From contig NZ_BDJF01000027.1 of the NCBI RefSeq assembly GCF_001895205.1, forward strand, positions 434,001-498,000: a stretch of 64,000 nt of DNA. The letters run 5' to 3'. Origin of the DNA: Vibrio injensis. Its GTDB lineage: Bacteria; Pseudomonadota; Gammaproteobacteria; Enterobacterales; Vibrionaceae. Under the pieces are notes generated by a model. The model searched no databases, was not told the DNA's origin, and saw only the letters and a program-made list of their open reading frames with translations. The first letter of the stretch is position 1; every line of letters starts with the position of its first letter. Positions 44,134 to 52,794 of this stretch are shown in pieces. Both the position numbers and the translations under genes were made by a program.

Positions 44134-44817
44134 TTATTGAGGATTGCTATTTAAGAAGCGTTGCAGCTCTTGTTCATCAACAATCGTTAGTCCAGTCGCG
44201 GTTTTTTCCACTAACCCTTGAGCGATCAATTCGTTGACTGCTCGGCGATAGACTCTGCTTGAGGTACCAAATCGCTCGGCTTCTTGACTCGCTTTGCTAA
44301 AGCTCCCCAGCGCCATCGTTGAGCGTTGACGTAAAAGTAAGTCATAAGCAATGTTATAAGTCAAAGGATGGAGTAGGCGGTTAGTGTAGATCTCCATTGA
44401 ATCACGGTAGTCTTCTGCCAACGCAGCGGCAAAATACACCATCATTTCGGGATGTTGTTCAAGGGCTTTCGCTAGCGAAGTGAGACAAATAATATCGACT
44501 TGTAGATGCTCATCGGCGGTGACCGTCCACTGACAGGGTGTTGCGGTAAAAAACTCCATCTCACCAAAAATATGATAGTCGCAGTTAGCCTCTCCTAATT
44601 GAAATCGTCGCCCGTTAGCGGCGAGAATGCTCATTGAAACGCGCCCGCCGGGAACCACGTAAATATGCTCTAGTGGTTCACCTTGCTTAAGAATATCGCT
44701 CCCAGCATCGATATAAGCGGTACTCATTTGGCACTGATAGATGAATGTCTTAAAGGCTTGCTTTTGTTCTACCAAGTAGGCGTGGAATCGACCGGATGAA
44801 TAGGGGGTTATTTTCAT
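44134..44817 (-). CDS. Crp/Fnr-family regulator (YeiL-like)
   Basis: The 227-residue protein has a cyclic-nucleotide-binding-type beta-roll (about 40-140; GSDILKQGEPLEHIYVVPGG and FGEMEFFTATPCQWTV) and a C-terminal winged helix ending with VYRRAVNELIAQGLVEK. I chose the ATG at 44817; the longer frame uses TTG. Few Cys residues and no Fnr N-terminal cluster argue against a [4Fe-4S] sensor. Lying between nucleoside hydrolase and nucleoside phosphorylase genes on the same strand, it probably controls nucleoside salvage, as YeiL is thought to do. Confidence 0.82.
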   Translation of the reverse strand: MKITPYSSGRFHAYLVEQKQAFKTFIYQCQMSTAYIDAGSDILKQGEPLEHIYVVPGGRVSMSILAANGRRFQLGEANCDYHIFGEMEFFTATPCQWTVTADEHLQVDIICLTSLAKALEQHPEMMVYFAAALAEDYRDSMEIYTNRLLHPLTYNIAYDLLLRQRSTMALGSFSKASQEAERFGTSSRVYRRAVNELIAQGLVEKTATGLTIVDEQELQRFLNSNPQ

Positions 44818-44922
44818 AATATATCGACGAGAAATCAGGATGTTCAACGTTAGCTTGATTAGCCAAAGGTGGCAAGTTTTGCTTTCTCTGATGTAAAAAT
44901 CAATGAGCGCTAAGAGATGAGA

Positions 44923-44953
44923 TAAGCAGCGGTATGGTAGTCACCGCTGCTTA
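44923..44953 (-). terminator. Hairpin after the nucleoside phosphorylase gene
   Basis: TAAGCAGCGGT and its exact complement form an 11-bp stem with a 9-base loop, 19 bases beyond the phosphorylase stop. The tail on the minus strand is TTATCTC, so it is a moderate intrinsic terminator. Confidence 0.6.
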
Positions 44954-44971
44954 ATGCGCTTGCAGGAAAAA

Positions 44972-45700
44972 TTAAATGCAGTGACTCAAGGCATCTAACG
45001 CTGCCGTTGCGGCAAGTGTCTCACCCGCCATCATCGCTTGATCAGCGTTAACGTATTGCGTGACGCCTTGCTGTACATCTTGCTGGTACAAAACGACATT
45101 ATTGAGTACAGACGCAACTTGTAAGCCACGTAATCGCCCTACGGTGAGTAACGCAGACGTTTCCATATCTGCCCCCAAGACTCCTTTTTTATTCCAATAA
45201 TGACACAGGTTTTGTTCTTCATCGGTATAAAAACTATCGTGTGAGCGAACCAATCCAAAATGGACCGCTGTGGGCTGCTGTGTTAAAAATGCGTGTAAGC
45301 GACTCAGAAGCGAAAAGCTGGAAAATGCAGGGTAAGTGTCTGCAATATAGGCTTTTGATCCCCCTTCATCCCGCACCGCGGCTTCCGCGACAATCAGATC
45401 ACCCAGTTGAATGTTAGCCTGCATTGCACCCGCAGAACCAACGCGCACAATATGGCTGACACCGCACTGCTTTAACTCTTCTATCGCAATGATCAAGGAA
45501 GGCGCTCCAATACCAGTGCTACATACGGTGATCTCTCGCCCATTATAACGACCATTGAATAAGCGGTATTCACGATTTTCAGCAATCAGCTCAGGATTAT
45601 CGAGTAGCGCCGCGATTCGATTAGCTCGATTGGGTTCCCCACAGACAATCACTCGATTGGCAACTTGGCCATGGGCAACATTGATGTGAGGCTGAATCAT
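44972..45700 (-). CDS. Nucleoside phosphorylase (uridine phosphorylase-like)
   Basis: This 242-residue enzyme of the PNP/UDP family has VIVCGEPNRANRIA for phosphate binding, STGIGAPSLIIAIEEL, VRVGSAGAMQ, and the ribose/base site GADMETSALLTVGRLRG. It splits a nucleoside with phosphate to ribose 1-phosphate and base. Uridine is the best guess, but the base-contact residues cannot be assigned safely. Its start overlaps the end of the PnuC-like gene by 4 bases (ATGA), so uptake and cleavage are coupled. Confidence 0.85.
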   Translation of the reverse strand: MIQPHINVAHGQVANRVIVCGEPNRANRIAALLDNPELIAENREYRLFNGRYNGREITVCSTGIGAPSLIIAIEELKQCGVSHIVRVGSAGAMQANIQLGDLIVAEAAVRDEGGSKAYIADTYPAFSSFSLLSRLHAFLTQQPTAVHFGLVRSHDSFYTDEEQNLCHYWNKKGVLGADMETSALLTVGRLRGLQVASVLNNVVLYQQDVQQGVTQYVNADQAMMAGETLAATAALDALSHCI

Positions 45701-46449
45701 ACCGTGGCCTCTTGAACTTGGTCTGCTGATGTCACGGTTTGGCTGTTACGTTTTGCAGTACGAACCCATTGCCGAGTGCCATTTGCGGCAATAAACATCA
45801 AAATAGCGTATTGCACAGACATTGCATAAACACCTTGAGTCGCATAAATACCGACGCTGATGATATTAATCACAATCCATAGCATCCAGTTTTCGACATA
45901 TTTACGTGTCATTAAAATTTGCGCGACGATGGATAACACTGTCATGGTTGAATCCCAAAATGGAAAAGCATCGGGTTCTAACACAGGTTGTGCAAGTTCA
46001 GCTCCTAATCCATTCATGATTTCGACACTAATGTTTGCGAGAGCAAAAAAGAAAGGATCAATATAAACCGTCAGTAAGCCAATACTGACGATACTCATGC
46101 CCGCCGTGATCAGTAGCTTTTGTTTACTTAACCAACGAACTTGTAAAATATCACCTTCCGCGTTGGGTTTTGTCCATGCATACCAACCGTAGACATTCGC
46201 GCAAAAAAAGAACAATTGAAGCAGCAACAAACCGTAGAGCTGAATTTGGAAAAAGATCACGGCAAATAGGGTGACGTTGAGCAAACCAAAAAGATAGTTG
46301 ATGGTTTTTTCTTGGCTGGCAAACCAAATGCATAGCAAGCCAAATACGGTACCAAAAGCTTCGATCCAGCTCATGGCATAGCCAGAGCCAATCGGGATAT
46401 TAACCAGTGTGTTATTAATATCGAGTAGAGCAAAAAGATCCATAGTCAT
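45697..46449 (-). CDS. pnuC: PnuC-family nucleoside / nicotinamide riboside transporter
   Basis: The 250-residue inner-membrane protein has seven or so hydrophobic segments, with SWIEAFGTVFGLLCIWFASQ, the LFFFCANVYGWYAW segment and NWMLWIVINIISVGIYA, all typical of PnuC. The family moves nicotinamide riboside or other nucleosides by facilitated diffusion, trapped by phosphorylation or cleavage. Because it is coupled to a nucleoside phosphorylase rather than to nadR, a nucleoside other than nicotinamide riboside is possible. Confidence 0.88.
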   Translation of the reverse strand: MTMDLFALLDINNTLVNIPIGSGYAMSWIEAFGTVFGLLCIWFASQEKTINYLFGLLNVTLFAVIFFQIQLYGLLLLQLFFFCANVYGWYAWTKPNAEGDILQVRWLSKQKLLITAGMSIVSIGLLTVYIDPFFFALANISVEIMNGLGAELAQPVLEPDAFPFWDSTMTVLSIVAQILMTRKYVENWMLWIVINIISVGIYATQGVYAMSVQYAILMFIAANGTRQWVRTAKRNSQTVTSADQVQEATV

Positions 46450-46503
46450 TACCGTGGTGATTGATTGTATGCGCCTATCTTAAGTGATTCTTTGTGTTAA
46501 TCG

Positions 46504-46521
46504 GGAGGACATATGTCCCCC
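46504..46521. promoter_or_regulatory. Palindrome upstream of pnuC
   Basis: GGACATATGTCC is a perfect 12-base palindrome at 46507-46518, extended by GG/CC beyond one mismatch. It lies about 55-70 bases before the pnuC ATG and is a candidate operator for a dimeric regulator. Confidence 0.4.
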
Positions 46522-46587
46522 TACGATTGAGAGCGATCATACATTTAATCAATAATCTGTTTTTTATAAAGGCTGAAAACCGCTTAT

Positions 46588-47064
46588 TTACTCTTCATAT
46601 TTAAAGCGTGTAGTTATTTGATAGTCCGAGATAGTCAAATGCGACCGACTGCAAGGGTTACCTTGGTTATCAGAACCGACCGATAACTGTTTGTCTTGGT
46701 GATCGAAAACTATTTCAACATACTGGCAATCATCTTGGCCATCACGAAGATAAGGATTGTTAACGGTTGGTTTGACACTAAAAGAATGAGGATCTGGTGC
46801 GTCTAGCGTGAGTGGTGAGTTAACGCTCGGTCGAGCATCAGAGGCCAGATAATCGTAGCTTTCTTGATAATCAAGATAAGGATTATGAGTGGGTGGCAAT
46901 TTGAAAATGAAACTGTCTTTTGCTGGCGCATCAAGGTCTAAGGTCTGTGCCGCTTTATCGCTAGTGCTTTGGTTAAATATATCCAATTCTTTTTCAGACG
47001 CTGTCACGGATAGCGAGATCAGTAACAGTGCCCCAGCCAAAGTTGAGAATTTATGTGGTTGCAT
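46588..47064 (-). CDS. Secreted protein with a duplicated LDAP...NPYL motif
   Basis: I do not recognise this 158-residue protein. The ATG at 47064 has AAGG eight bases upstream. A signal peptide ends near residue 22 (SLSVTAS). Two copies of a motif follow: LDAP at 44-47 with SF at 51 and NPYL at 61, and LDAP at 87-90 with SF at 94 and NPYL at 103. A C-terminal part has Cys113 and Cys138, which could form a disulphide. It is periplasmic or secreted and lies divergent from the heme receptor, with CRP-like and Fur-like sites between them, so a link to iron or heme is possible but unproven. Confidence 0.6.
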   Translation of the reverse strand: MQPHKFSTLAGALLLISLSVTASEKELDIFNQSTSDKAAQTLDLDAPAKDSFIFKLPPTHNPYLDYQESYDYLASDARPSVNSPLTLDAPDPHSFSVKPTVNNPYLRDGQDDCQYVEIVFDHQDKQLSVGSDNQGNPCSRSHLTISDYQITTRFKYEE

Positions 47065-47199
47065 ATGAGTACCTTGTCCATCTTTTATTATCAATATCTG
47101 GGAGCGGTACCATATACATTTTTTTACAAAAGTAAATAAGTTTGGGGGTTGTAAAGGTAGCGTTTTACTGAGTTGGGTTTTTTACTGCGCAGCTTTGAT

Positions 47200-47215
47200 T
47201 GTGATATTTATCACG
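47200..47215. promoter_or_regulatory. CRP-like site
   Basis: TGTGATATTTATCACG matches the CRP consensus TGTGA-N6-TCACA at 9 of 10 key positions. It lies between the secreted protein (minus) and the heme receptor (plus), in a 334-base gap that otherwise holds only the Fur-like site. Confidence 0.6.
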
Positions 47216-47336
47216 TATTTTTGATTTCCACTGTATTGGCTAAACGATAGTTTTTAAATCTAACGTGTTAATAAATATAAGCATATTGAATTTTTTGGTT
47301 ATTTTTAGCACAATCTTAACTTAATTTCTAGTTAAT

Positions 47337-47355
47337 GCAAATGATAGTAATTGTT
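47337..47355. promoter_or_regulatory. Fur-box-like site before the heme receptor
   Basis: GCAAATGATAGTAATTGTT matches the Fur consensus at about 13 of 19 positions, 44 bases before the receptor start. Confidence 0.6.
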
Positions 47356-47398
47356 ATTCGTATAAAGTAGTATTGCGCACATTGTAAATCTGTTATTG

Positions 47399-49570
47399 AT
47401 GCATAAGGTAATCACTCAGATGTTGACTAAAACGCTACTTTCTACCTCAATATTGCTTGCTCTTTCTCCTGCGGCGTTTGCCGAAAAAACAACTCAGTTT
47501 GATGAAGTGGTCGTATCTGCGACACGGACGGCGCAAAGTCTTGATAATACCGCAGCCTCGGTAGCTGTGATCTCAAGTAAAGAATTAGAAGCGACTATGG
47601 TTAGAGACGTTGCGGACATTTTTGAATACACGCCGGGAGTAACGACCAGTGGTTCTTCACGTCAAGGCATGCAAACCATTAATATTCGGGGTATAGAGGG
47701 TAACCGCATTAAAATTTTGGTTGATGGTGTTACACAAAGCCAAGCTTTTGACGGTGGGCCTTACTCTTTTATTAATTCAAGTGCTATTAGCATCGAACCA
47801 GATATGCTGAAAAGTGTTGAAATTGTTAAAGGGGCGGCATCAAGCTTACATGGAAGTGATGCTATTGGCGGCGTTGTAGCTTTTGAGACCAAAGATCCAC
47901 GAGATTTTTTAAAAGGGGATGCGACGACAGGTGGACAAATTAAATTATCCTATGCTTCGGAAGATAAATCATTCAGTGAACACGTTGCTATTGCTCATCG
48001 TAGCGGTGATTTAGAAACCTTAGTAGCGTTTACTCGTCGTGATGGTCAAGAGCCCAAAAACTTTGGTGATCATAAAGAAAATTATTCAATTTCTGGGCAA
48101 GATAGTGCGAATAATGACTTATTATTGAAGCTACAATATCAACTTTCTGAAGCGCATCGAATCGAGTTTACAGGAGAAATGCTGCGTAATCAGGTTGACT
48201 CTGATATTGTTCACTCAAGTTATAAAAATTATACCGGACGAGATATTACCAAGCAGTACCGTCTTGGATTAAAACATATTTGGTTTTCTGATTTACCGCT
48301 TGCCGATACGATAACCAGTCGAGTCTCATGGCAAAGTAAGGAAGAAAACGGTTTAACTAAGCGTTTTCAGCCAGCCTCTGCCGGAAGGCCTCCTTATCAA
48401 CCCGCTAACAATGATAATCATCAAACGAAAGATTATTTTTATAGCGATGACAAAATTGAATTAGAAGCTCAGTTCGATAAGCTCATTACTTTAAATAATA
48501 GTGAGCATAATATTATGTATGGTATCAATTTACTACGCAGTGATATTTCAAACATTAACAATGAATATAATTCTGATCCAGCGACACCAAATCAGGTGAT
48601 TGTGTATACACCCGATGCCGAAGAGCAGAAAATTGGTTTATTTATTCAAAACGAAATTGCTTTGTTTAATGGTAATCTGATTGTAACACCTGGATTACGT
48701 TACGATTCATTCAGTACTGATCCTGGCGATAATGCTGGAAAAGGACTATCCAAGTTTAGTGATTCTGCCATAACCGGGCGATTGGGTACTCTTTATCGTT
48801 TAGATCCAAACAGTGCAATTTTTGCGCAAGTGAGTCAGGGGTTGCGCTCACCTAACTTTACTGAGCTCTACTATACCTTTAGTAATCCTGCTCATGGTTA
48901 CGTTAATGAACCTAATTCAAATCTTAAGTCTGAAAAAAGCCTTTCTTATGAGCTAGGCTATCGCCACAATAACGATTTTTCTGCAACAGATATCTCACTA
49001 TTTTATAGCAGCTATGATGATTTTATAGAACAGGTAGTTACTAAGGTTGAATCGAGAATAAACTACTACTCTTATATCAATTTACGTGAAGCGACGATTA
49101 AGGGCGTCGAATTATCTAATCAGTTAAAGTTAGATGAATTATTGAATGCTCCACGAGGATGGACAACTCGATTAGCAGCGAATTATACCGAAGGTAAAGA
49201 TGGTGATGGACGACCTCTTAATAGTATCAATCCATGGAATGTCGTGGCAGCTTTGAATTTTGATGATCCAGATTCGACATGGGGAACGAGTTTAAAACTC
49301 AACTATACTGCGGGAAAATCAAACCGTAATATTAATAATGATAAAGCAACTGGTGGTACAGAGAATCAAGTTGAGTTATCTAGTTCAACTATTTTTGATA
49401 TTACAGCTTATTATAAACCAATCAAAGACCTGACTTTGACTGCTGGTATATTTAATATTGCAGATAAAGAGTATTACCGCTGGAATGACATTAGAGGTAA
49501 GAATATTTTAGATAATGATTATTCTCAAGCGAAGCGTAATTTTGCAATTACGGCAAAATATGAGTTTTAA
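47399..49570 (+). CDS. TonB-dependent heme/hemoglobin receptor (HutA/HupA-like)
   Basis: The outer-membrane receptor has 723 residues from the ATG at 47399; the in-frame TTG just before is less likely. The signal peptide ends near AAFA, the TonB box is DEVVVSATRT, and the plug has INIRGIEGNRIKILVDGV and VEIVKGAASSLHGSDAIGG. The barrel carries GLRSPNFTELYY and NEPNSNLKSEKS, which correspond to the FRAP and NPNL boxes of heme receptors; it ends in an aromatic residue (AKYEF). It should take heme from hemoglobin or free heme. The tonB-exbB-exbD operon follows. Confidence 0.82.
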   Translation: MHKVITQMLTKTLLSTSILLALSPAAFAEKTTQFDEVVVSATRTAQSLDNTAASVAVISSKELEATMVRDVADIFEYTPGVTTSGSSRQGMQTINIRGIEGNRIKILVDGVTQSQAFDGGPYSFINSSAISIEPDMLKSVEIVKGAASSLHGSDAIGGVVAFETKDPRDFLKGDATTGGQIKLSYASEDKSFSEHVAIAHRSGDLETLVAFTRRDGQEPKNFGDHKENYSISGQDSANNDLLLKLQYQLSEAHRIEFTGEMLRNQVDSDIVHSSYKNYTGRDITKQYRLGLKHIWFSDLPLADTITSRVSWQSKEENGLTKRFQPASAGRPPYQPANNDNHQTKDYFYSDDKIELEAQFDKLITLNNSEHNIMYGINLLRSDISNINNEYNSDPATPNQVIVYTPDAEEQKIGLFIQNEIALFNGNLIVTPGLRYDSFSTDPGDNAGKGLSKFSDSAITGRLGTLYRLDPNSAIFAQVSQGLRSPNFTELYYTFSNPAHGYVNEPNSNLKSEKSLSYELGYRHNNDFSATDISLFYSSYDDFIEQVVTKVESRINYYSYINLREATIKGVELSNQLKLDELLNAPRGWTTRLAANYTEGKDGDGRPLNSINPWNVVAALNFDDPDSTWGTSLKLNYTAGKSNRNINNDKATGGTENQVELSSSTIFDITAYYKPIKDLTLTAGIFNIADKEYYRWNDIRGKNILDNDYSQAKRNFAITAKYEF

Positions 49571-49597
49571 TTATTAAAGTAAAAGGTGATTTTGCCC

Positions 49598-49640
49598 TGC
49601 CATAGTTTTAGATTGTCTTCTGACATCTGAAGCTATGGCA
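49598..49640 (+). terminator. Long hairpin after the heme receptor
   Basis: The 16-base arms starting TGCCATAG and ending CTATGGCA pair along their whole length with two G-U pairs. It lies 28 bases after the receptor stop and has no T tract, so it is probably an mRNA-end or weak terminator structure. Confidence 0.5.
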
Positions 49641-49759
49641 TTACATTAACTGATCATGCCCAAAACATTCATCTGACCTATCTCAAGCTAAACTCTTATT
49701 CATTGAAATATAAAGCTTTACTGCAATTTTTACCTCTTCGGCTCAAGTCGTCATCTTTT

Positions 49760-49790
49760 GCAAATGATAATGCAATTGATAATTGATATT
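49760..49790. promoter_or_regulatory. Fur-box-like region before tonB
   Basis: A run of overlapping GATAAT-like hexamers (AAATGATAAT, then TTGATAATTG) is a plausible extended Fur operator. The best 19-base window matches only about 11 positions, so this is weaker than the other sites. Confidence 0.45.
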
Positions 49791-49850
49791 GTTTAGTTGT
49801 TGGGTAATAATCTCCCCATTAAGGCGCTTAGTTTTGATTTGGAGCACGAC

Positions 49851-50549
49851 GTGAATTTCACCAGATATTGTGTTGCGGCGACACTTTCACTTGCCATTCA
49901 TGGAACCCTGCTGTTGATGGATGATGAAGCCAAAGTTTTTGCTATGCCAGCTGGGAATCAATCGACCTCGGTATCGCTCAACTTTGTTGCTCAACCTCAA
50001 ACTGTACGTCATGAGCAGCCGGTGTCATCGCCAACTGAACCTAAAAAGCAGAGCAAGCCGAATACGCCGAAGCCAGAGCAGGAAAAACCTCGAGAAGCGA
50101 AAAAGGTAGTGAAGTCGGATAAACCTGCTCCTGCGACTCAACCATTGGAGAAAAAAACAGCGCCCTCATCATCATCGTCGGTAGTCAAGGAAGAACCGAC
50201 CAATCAGTGGCAAGAGAATAAGGAGCCGGCTCCAGAGCCCAGTCGTAGTGGGATAACCAATCAACCTACGCTTGTGGAAACGCCCTCATTTCTTTCGCGC
50301 CCCACACCGCCTCACTACCCAAGGCTGGCTCAAAAGCGTGGTATTGAGGGGGTGGCTTTATATGAAGTGTGGCTGGATGAGCATGGCCGACAAATTAAGC
50401 AAATTTTACTCTCTTCATCGGGAGCTCAATTGCTCGATCAATCGGCGCTGAGTGCGATTAAACAATGGAAATTTTCACCTTACACGGTGAATGGGCAAAC
50501 CATGGCTCACCGTGTGCAAATCCCTGTACGTTTTAAATTGGAAGGATAA
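49851..50549 (+). CDS. tonB: TonB energy-transducing protein (TonB1-like)
   Basis: The protein has 232 residues starting at GTG 49851, which has GGAG six bases upstream; the longer frame starting TTG is less likely. There is a short cytosolic start, one membrane anchor (YCVAATLSLAIHGTLLLM), a Pro/Lys/Glu-rich periplasmic spacer (about 45-135), and the C-terminal TonB domain with PPHYPRLAQKRGIEGVALYE and QWKFSPYT. It transfers proton-motive force to TonB-dependent receptors. The stop overlaps exbB by one base. The neighbouring heme receptor suggests the TonB1 system; the usual hutBCD and hutWXZ genes are not here. Confidence 0.92.
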   Translation: MNFTRYCVAATLSLAIHGTLLLMDDEAKVFAMPAGNQSTSVSLNFVAQPQTVRHEQPVSSPTEPKKQSKPNTPKPEQEKPREAKKVVKSDKPAPATQPLEKKTAPSSSSSVVKEEPTNQWQENKEPAPEPSRSGITNQPTLVETPSFLSRPTPPHYPRLAQKRGIEGVALYEVWLDEHGRQIKQILLSSSGAQLLDQSALSAIKQWKFSPYTVNGQTMAHRVQIPVRFKLEG

Positions 50550-51256
50550 TGGAACTACTGACTCAACTTGAGCAAGAGCTTGGACTGATGGCTTGGCCAC
50601 TATTTTTGTGCTCTCTTTTCGCGACGATGATTATCGTTGAACGCCTAATCCAAGTGTTATTTACCCTTGGGGCCAGTCGAGGTTCGATTGGTGCGGCGCT
50701 TAATCAAATTTCTCCGATGCACAGCGATCAAATTGAAGCGTTAGCAGAGGAGTTATCGACTAGACGGTCACTACTTTACAAAGGGGTCGCGATGCTGTTG
50801 GCTCATCACGATTTTTCTAAAGGGCTACGTGAAGATACGGCGGGGATCTGGCTTCAAGATAAGCGCCATCAGCTTCATTCCGGATTACGATTATTATCCC
50901 TGATTGGTGCGATCAGTCCATTACTGGGTTTATTAGGTACGGTACTCGGATTAATTGAAATGTTTAAAGGTGTCGCGCTTTCGTCTGGCAATATTACACC
51001 GAATGATCTCGCCGATGGATTAGGGATTGCGATGCGCACGACGGCAGCAGGTTTATTGATTGCCGTCCCTGCGATTACCGCGGCTCAATTACTTGGTGCA
51101 TGGGCAGATAGAGTCATGGCGAAACTTGAGCATACTTTAAACTATGTCAATTTATGGCTTGAAGGGGTATCGCTACAGCATGACTGCACTACTAAAAATG
51201 GACGTTGTAACCATGCTAATCATGTCGTTGAAAAAACAGCGGTCAATCCATCATGA
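50549..51256 (+). CDS. exbB: ExbB proton-channel subunit
   Basis: The 235-residue MotA/TolQ/ExbB-family inner-membrane protein has an N-terminal helix near 14-34 and two helices near 110-190. Family marks are GLRLLSLIGAISPLLGLLGTV and GIAMRTTAAGLLIAVPAI. With ExbD it forms the proton channel that powers TonB. It overlaps tonB by 1 base and exbD by 4 bases, indicating one translationally coupled operon. Confidence 0.94.
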   Translation: MELLTQLEQELGLMAWPLFLCSLFATMIIVERLIQVLFTLGASRGSIGAALNQISPMHSDQIEALAEELSTRRSLLYKGVAMLLAHHDFSKGLREDTAGIWLQDKRHQLHSGLRLLSLIGAISPLLGLLGTVLGLIEMFKGVALSSGNITPNDLADGLGIAMRTTAAGLLIAVPAITAAQLLGAWADRVMAKLEHTLNYVNLWLEGVSLQHDCTTKNGRCNHANHVVEKTAVNPS

Positions 51257-51660
51257 TTAAAACGCCGCCAACGACAGAAGCATCACTGATGCCAGATTTA
51301 ACGCCATTATTGGATATTATCTTTATTGTGATGGTCTTTCTGTTACTGACCGCAGCGGTTAAGTTTACGTCATTAGACGTGTCTTTACCGAGTACCGATT
51401 CACCTGTGGTCAGTGAAATCAATACCCAATCCATTACGGTGAATATTTTGGCTCAACAGCCATATTGGGCAATCGACGGTACCACTTATGTTGCTTGGCA
51501 AGATTTTACAGAGGCTTTATTAAAGCGCAGTAAAGCCAGCGCAAAACCGATTGTGATTGCTGCGGATAAAACCGCTCAAGTACAGAATTTGGTCAAATTA
51601 CTGGCATTTTTACAAGATAATGGTATTGCAGCGACACAGCTTTTGACTGATGAAAATTAA
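51253..51660 (+). CDS. exbD: ExbD proton-channel subunit
   Basis: The 135-residue protein has one membrane helix and the essential Asp in PDLTPLLDIIFIVMVFLLLT, followed by a periplasmic domain. It completes the ExbB-ExbD motor. Its start is the ATGA overlap with exbB, and its 3' end overlaps the convergent AraC gene by 4 bases. Confidence 0.93.
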   Translation: MIKTPPTTEASLMPDLTPLLDIIFIVMVFLLLTAAVKFTSLDVSLPSTDSPVVSEINTQSITVNILAQQPYWAIDGTTYVAWQDFTEALLKRSKASAKPIVIAADKTAQVQNLVKLLAFLQDNGIAATQLLTDEN

Positions 51661-52553
51661 CGTAGAGTTTGAAATTGATTGCGAAACGTTTTGGGTGTCA
51701 TTGCTTTAATCGCTTTAAATTGGCGATTAAAATTGGATAGATTACTAAAGCCAGTTTTCTCTGCAACCAGAGCAATGGGAAGTGAAGAACTGGCTAGCAG
51801 CTCACATGCTTTACCGATCCGAAACTTTTTAAGATGTTCAGAAAAACTCATCGAGTAGTGTTTTTCAAATAAGCGATAGGTTGAGCTTTCACTCATATGC
51901 AGTACACGGCATAAATCGGTTATTTTTATCGGGTCAGCGAAATGAGATTCGATATAGCGTTTGGCAAGGTGGACTTTTTTGTGTGCTTCACTGTTGGCAC
52001 TTAATTGCGATAGTCGGTAGCTAGAGGCTGATAAACGCTGAGCATCTTGATCTTCCGCCATGATCAATAACGACTCTACAATTCGTAGCGCCTGATAAGA
52101 ACTGGCTAACTTTTCAATATCACTCAACTGGTTAGCAATAGCCTGAGCCGTTGCGTGGCTCAGTTTTAAGCCGTAGGCTGAACCTTCAAGTAAACGTTGA
52201 ATAGACTGTGTCGGTGGTAAGATAGCTTGAATTTTATCAATCCATTCTGGTTTAAACCATACAATCGTTGAGTGCAGTGCTTGCGCTTGTTTGTGGTGTA
52301 GGCGCCCAGTGATCATATGAGGCAAGCCGGGGCCATATAATAATAAGGTGTGATCGTCCACGGTACCGCTAGCATCCCCTGCAAAATAGTTGCCCTGAAA
52401 GTTTCGGTTCGGATTGTGATAGAGCACCAATTCATATTCCGTATGATAATGCCACGGGCAAGAAAACTCTTCCGTATCCGCTTGGCAGTGATAATGGCGG
52501 ATAACCCAGTCATGGTTTAGGCTCTGCAGTACATTTTCAATCAAGGGGCGCAT
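51657..52553 (-). CDS. AraC-family regulator
   Basis: The protein has 298 residues from the ATG at 52553, with GGAG seven bases upstream; the frame extending to 52583 is not needed. An N-terminal cupin-type sensor region (WHYHTEYELVLYHNPNR) precedes two helix-turn-helix motifs, KITDLCRVLHMSESSTYRLF and LVAEKTGFSNLSNFNRQFK. It probably controls the divergent sugar-efflux gene in response to a carbohydrate-like ligand. Confidence 0.85.
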   Translation of the reverse strand: MRPLIENVLQSLNHDWVIRHYHCQADTEEFSCPWHYHTEYELVLYHNPNRNFQGNYFAGDASGTVDDHTLLLYGPGLPHMITGRLHHKQAQALHSTIVWFKPEWIDKIQAILPPTQSIQRLLEGSAYGLKLSHATAQAIANQLSDIEKLASSYQALRIVESLLIMAEDQDAQRLSASSYRLSQLSANSEAHKKVHLAKRYIESHFADPIKITDLCRVLHMSESSTYRLFEKHYSMSFSEHLKKFRIGKACELLASSSLPIALVAEKTGFSNLSNFNRQFKAIKAMTPKTFRNQFQTLR

Positions 52554-52794
52554 TGCTGTTCTCCATCTATTGGCTCTGATCATAAAGGCTTAGCCTTTTC
52601 TGTCAAATGATGTATTTATTCTGACGGTTTAGTATTAAAAGTGGCAGGAATAGCATCATTTATCTTATCAGGATTGATTACACTAGCGGCGTGTTCTCCT
52701 ACAACTTAAAGCGGCAGCGCCAAGCAACTTGGGAACATGGTAATTTTTATTTGTGACTCGTATCGGGTTACTTCCTGCCATTGGATAGCATGAC

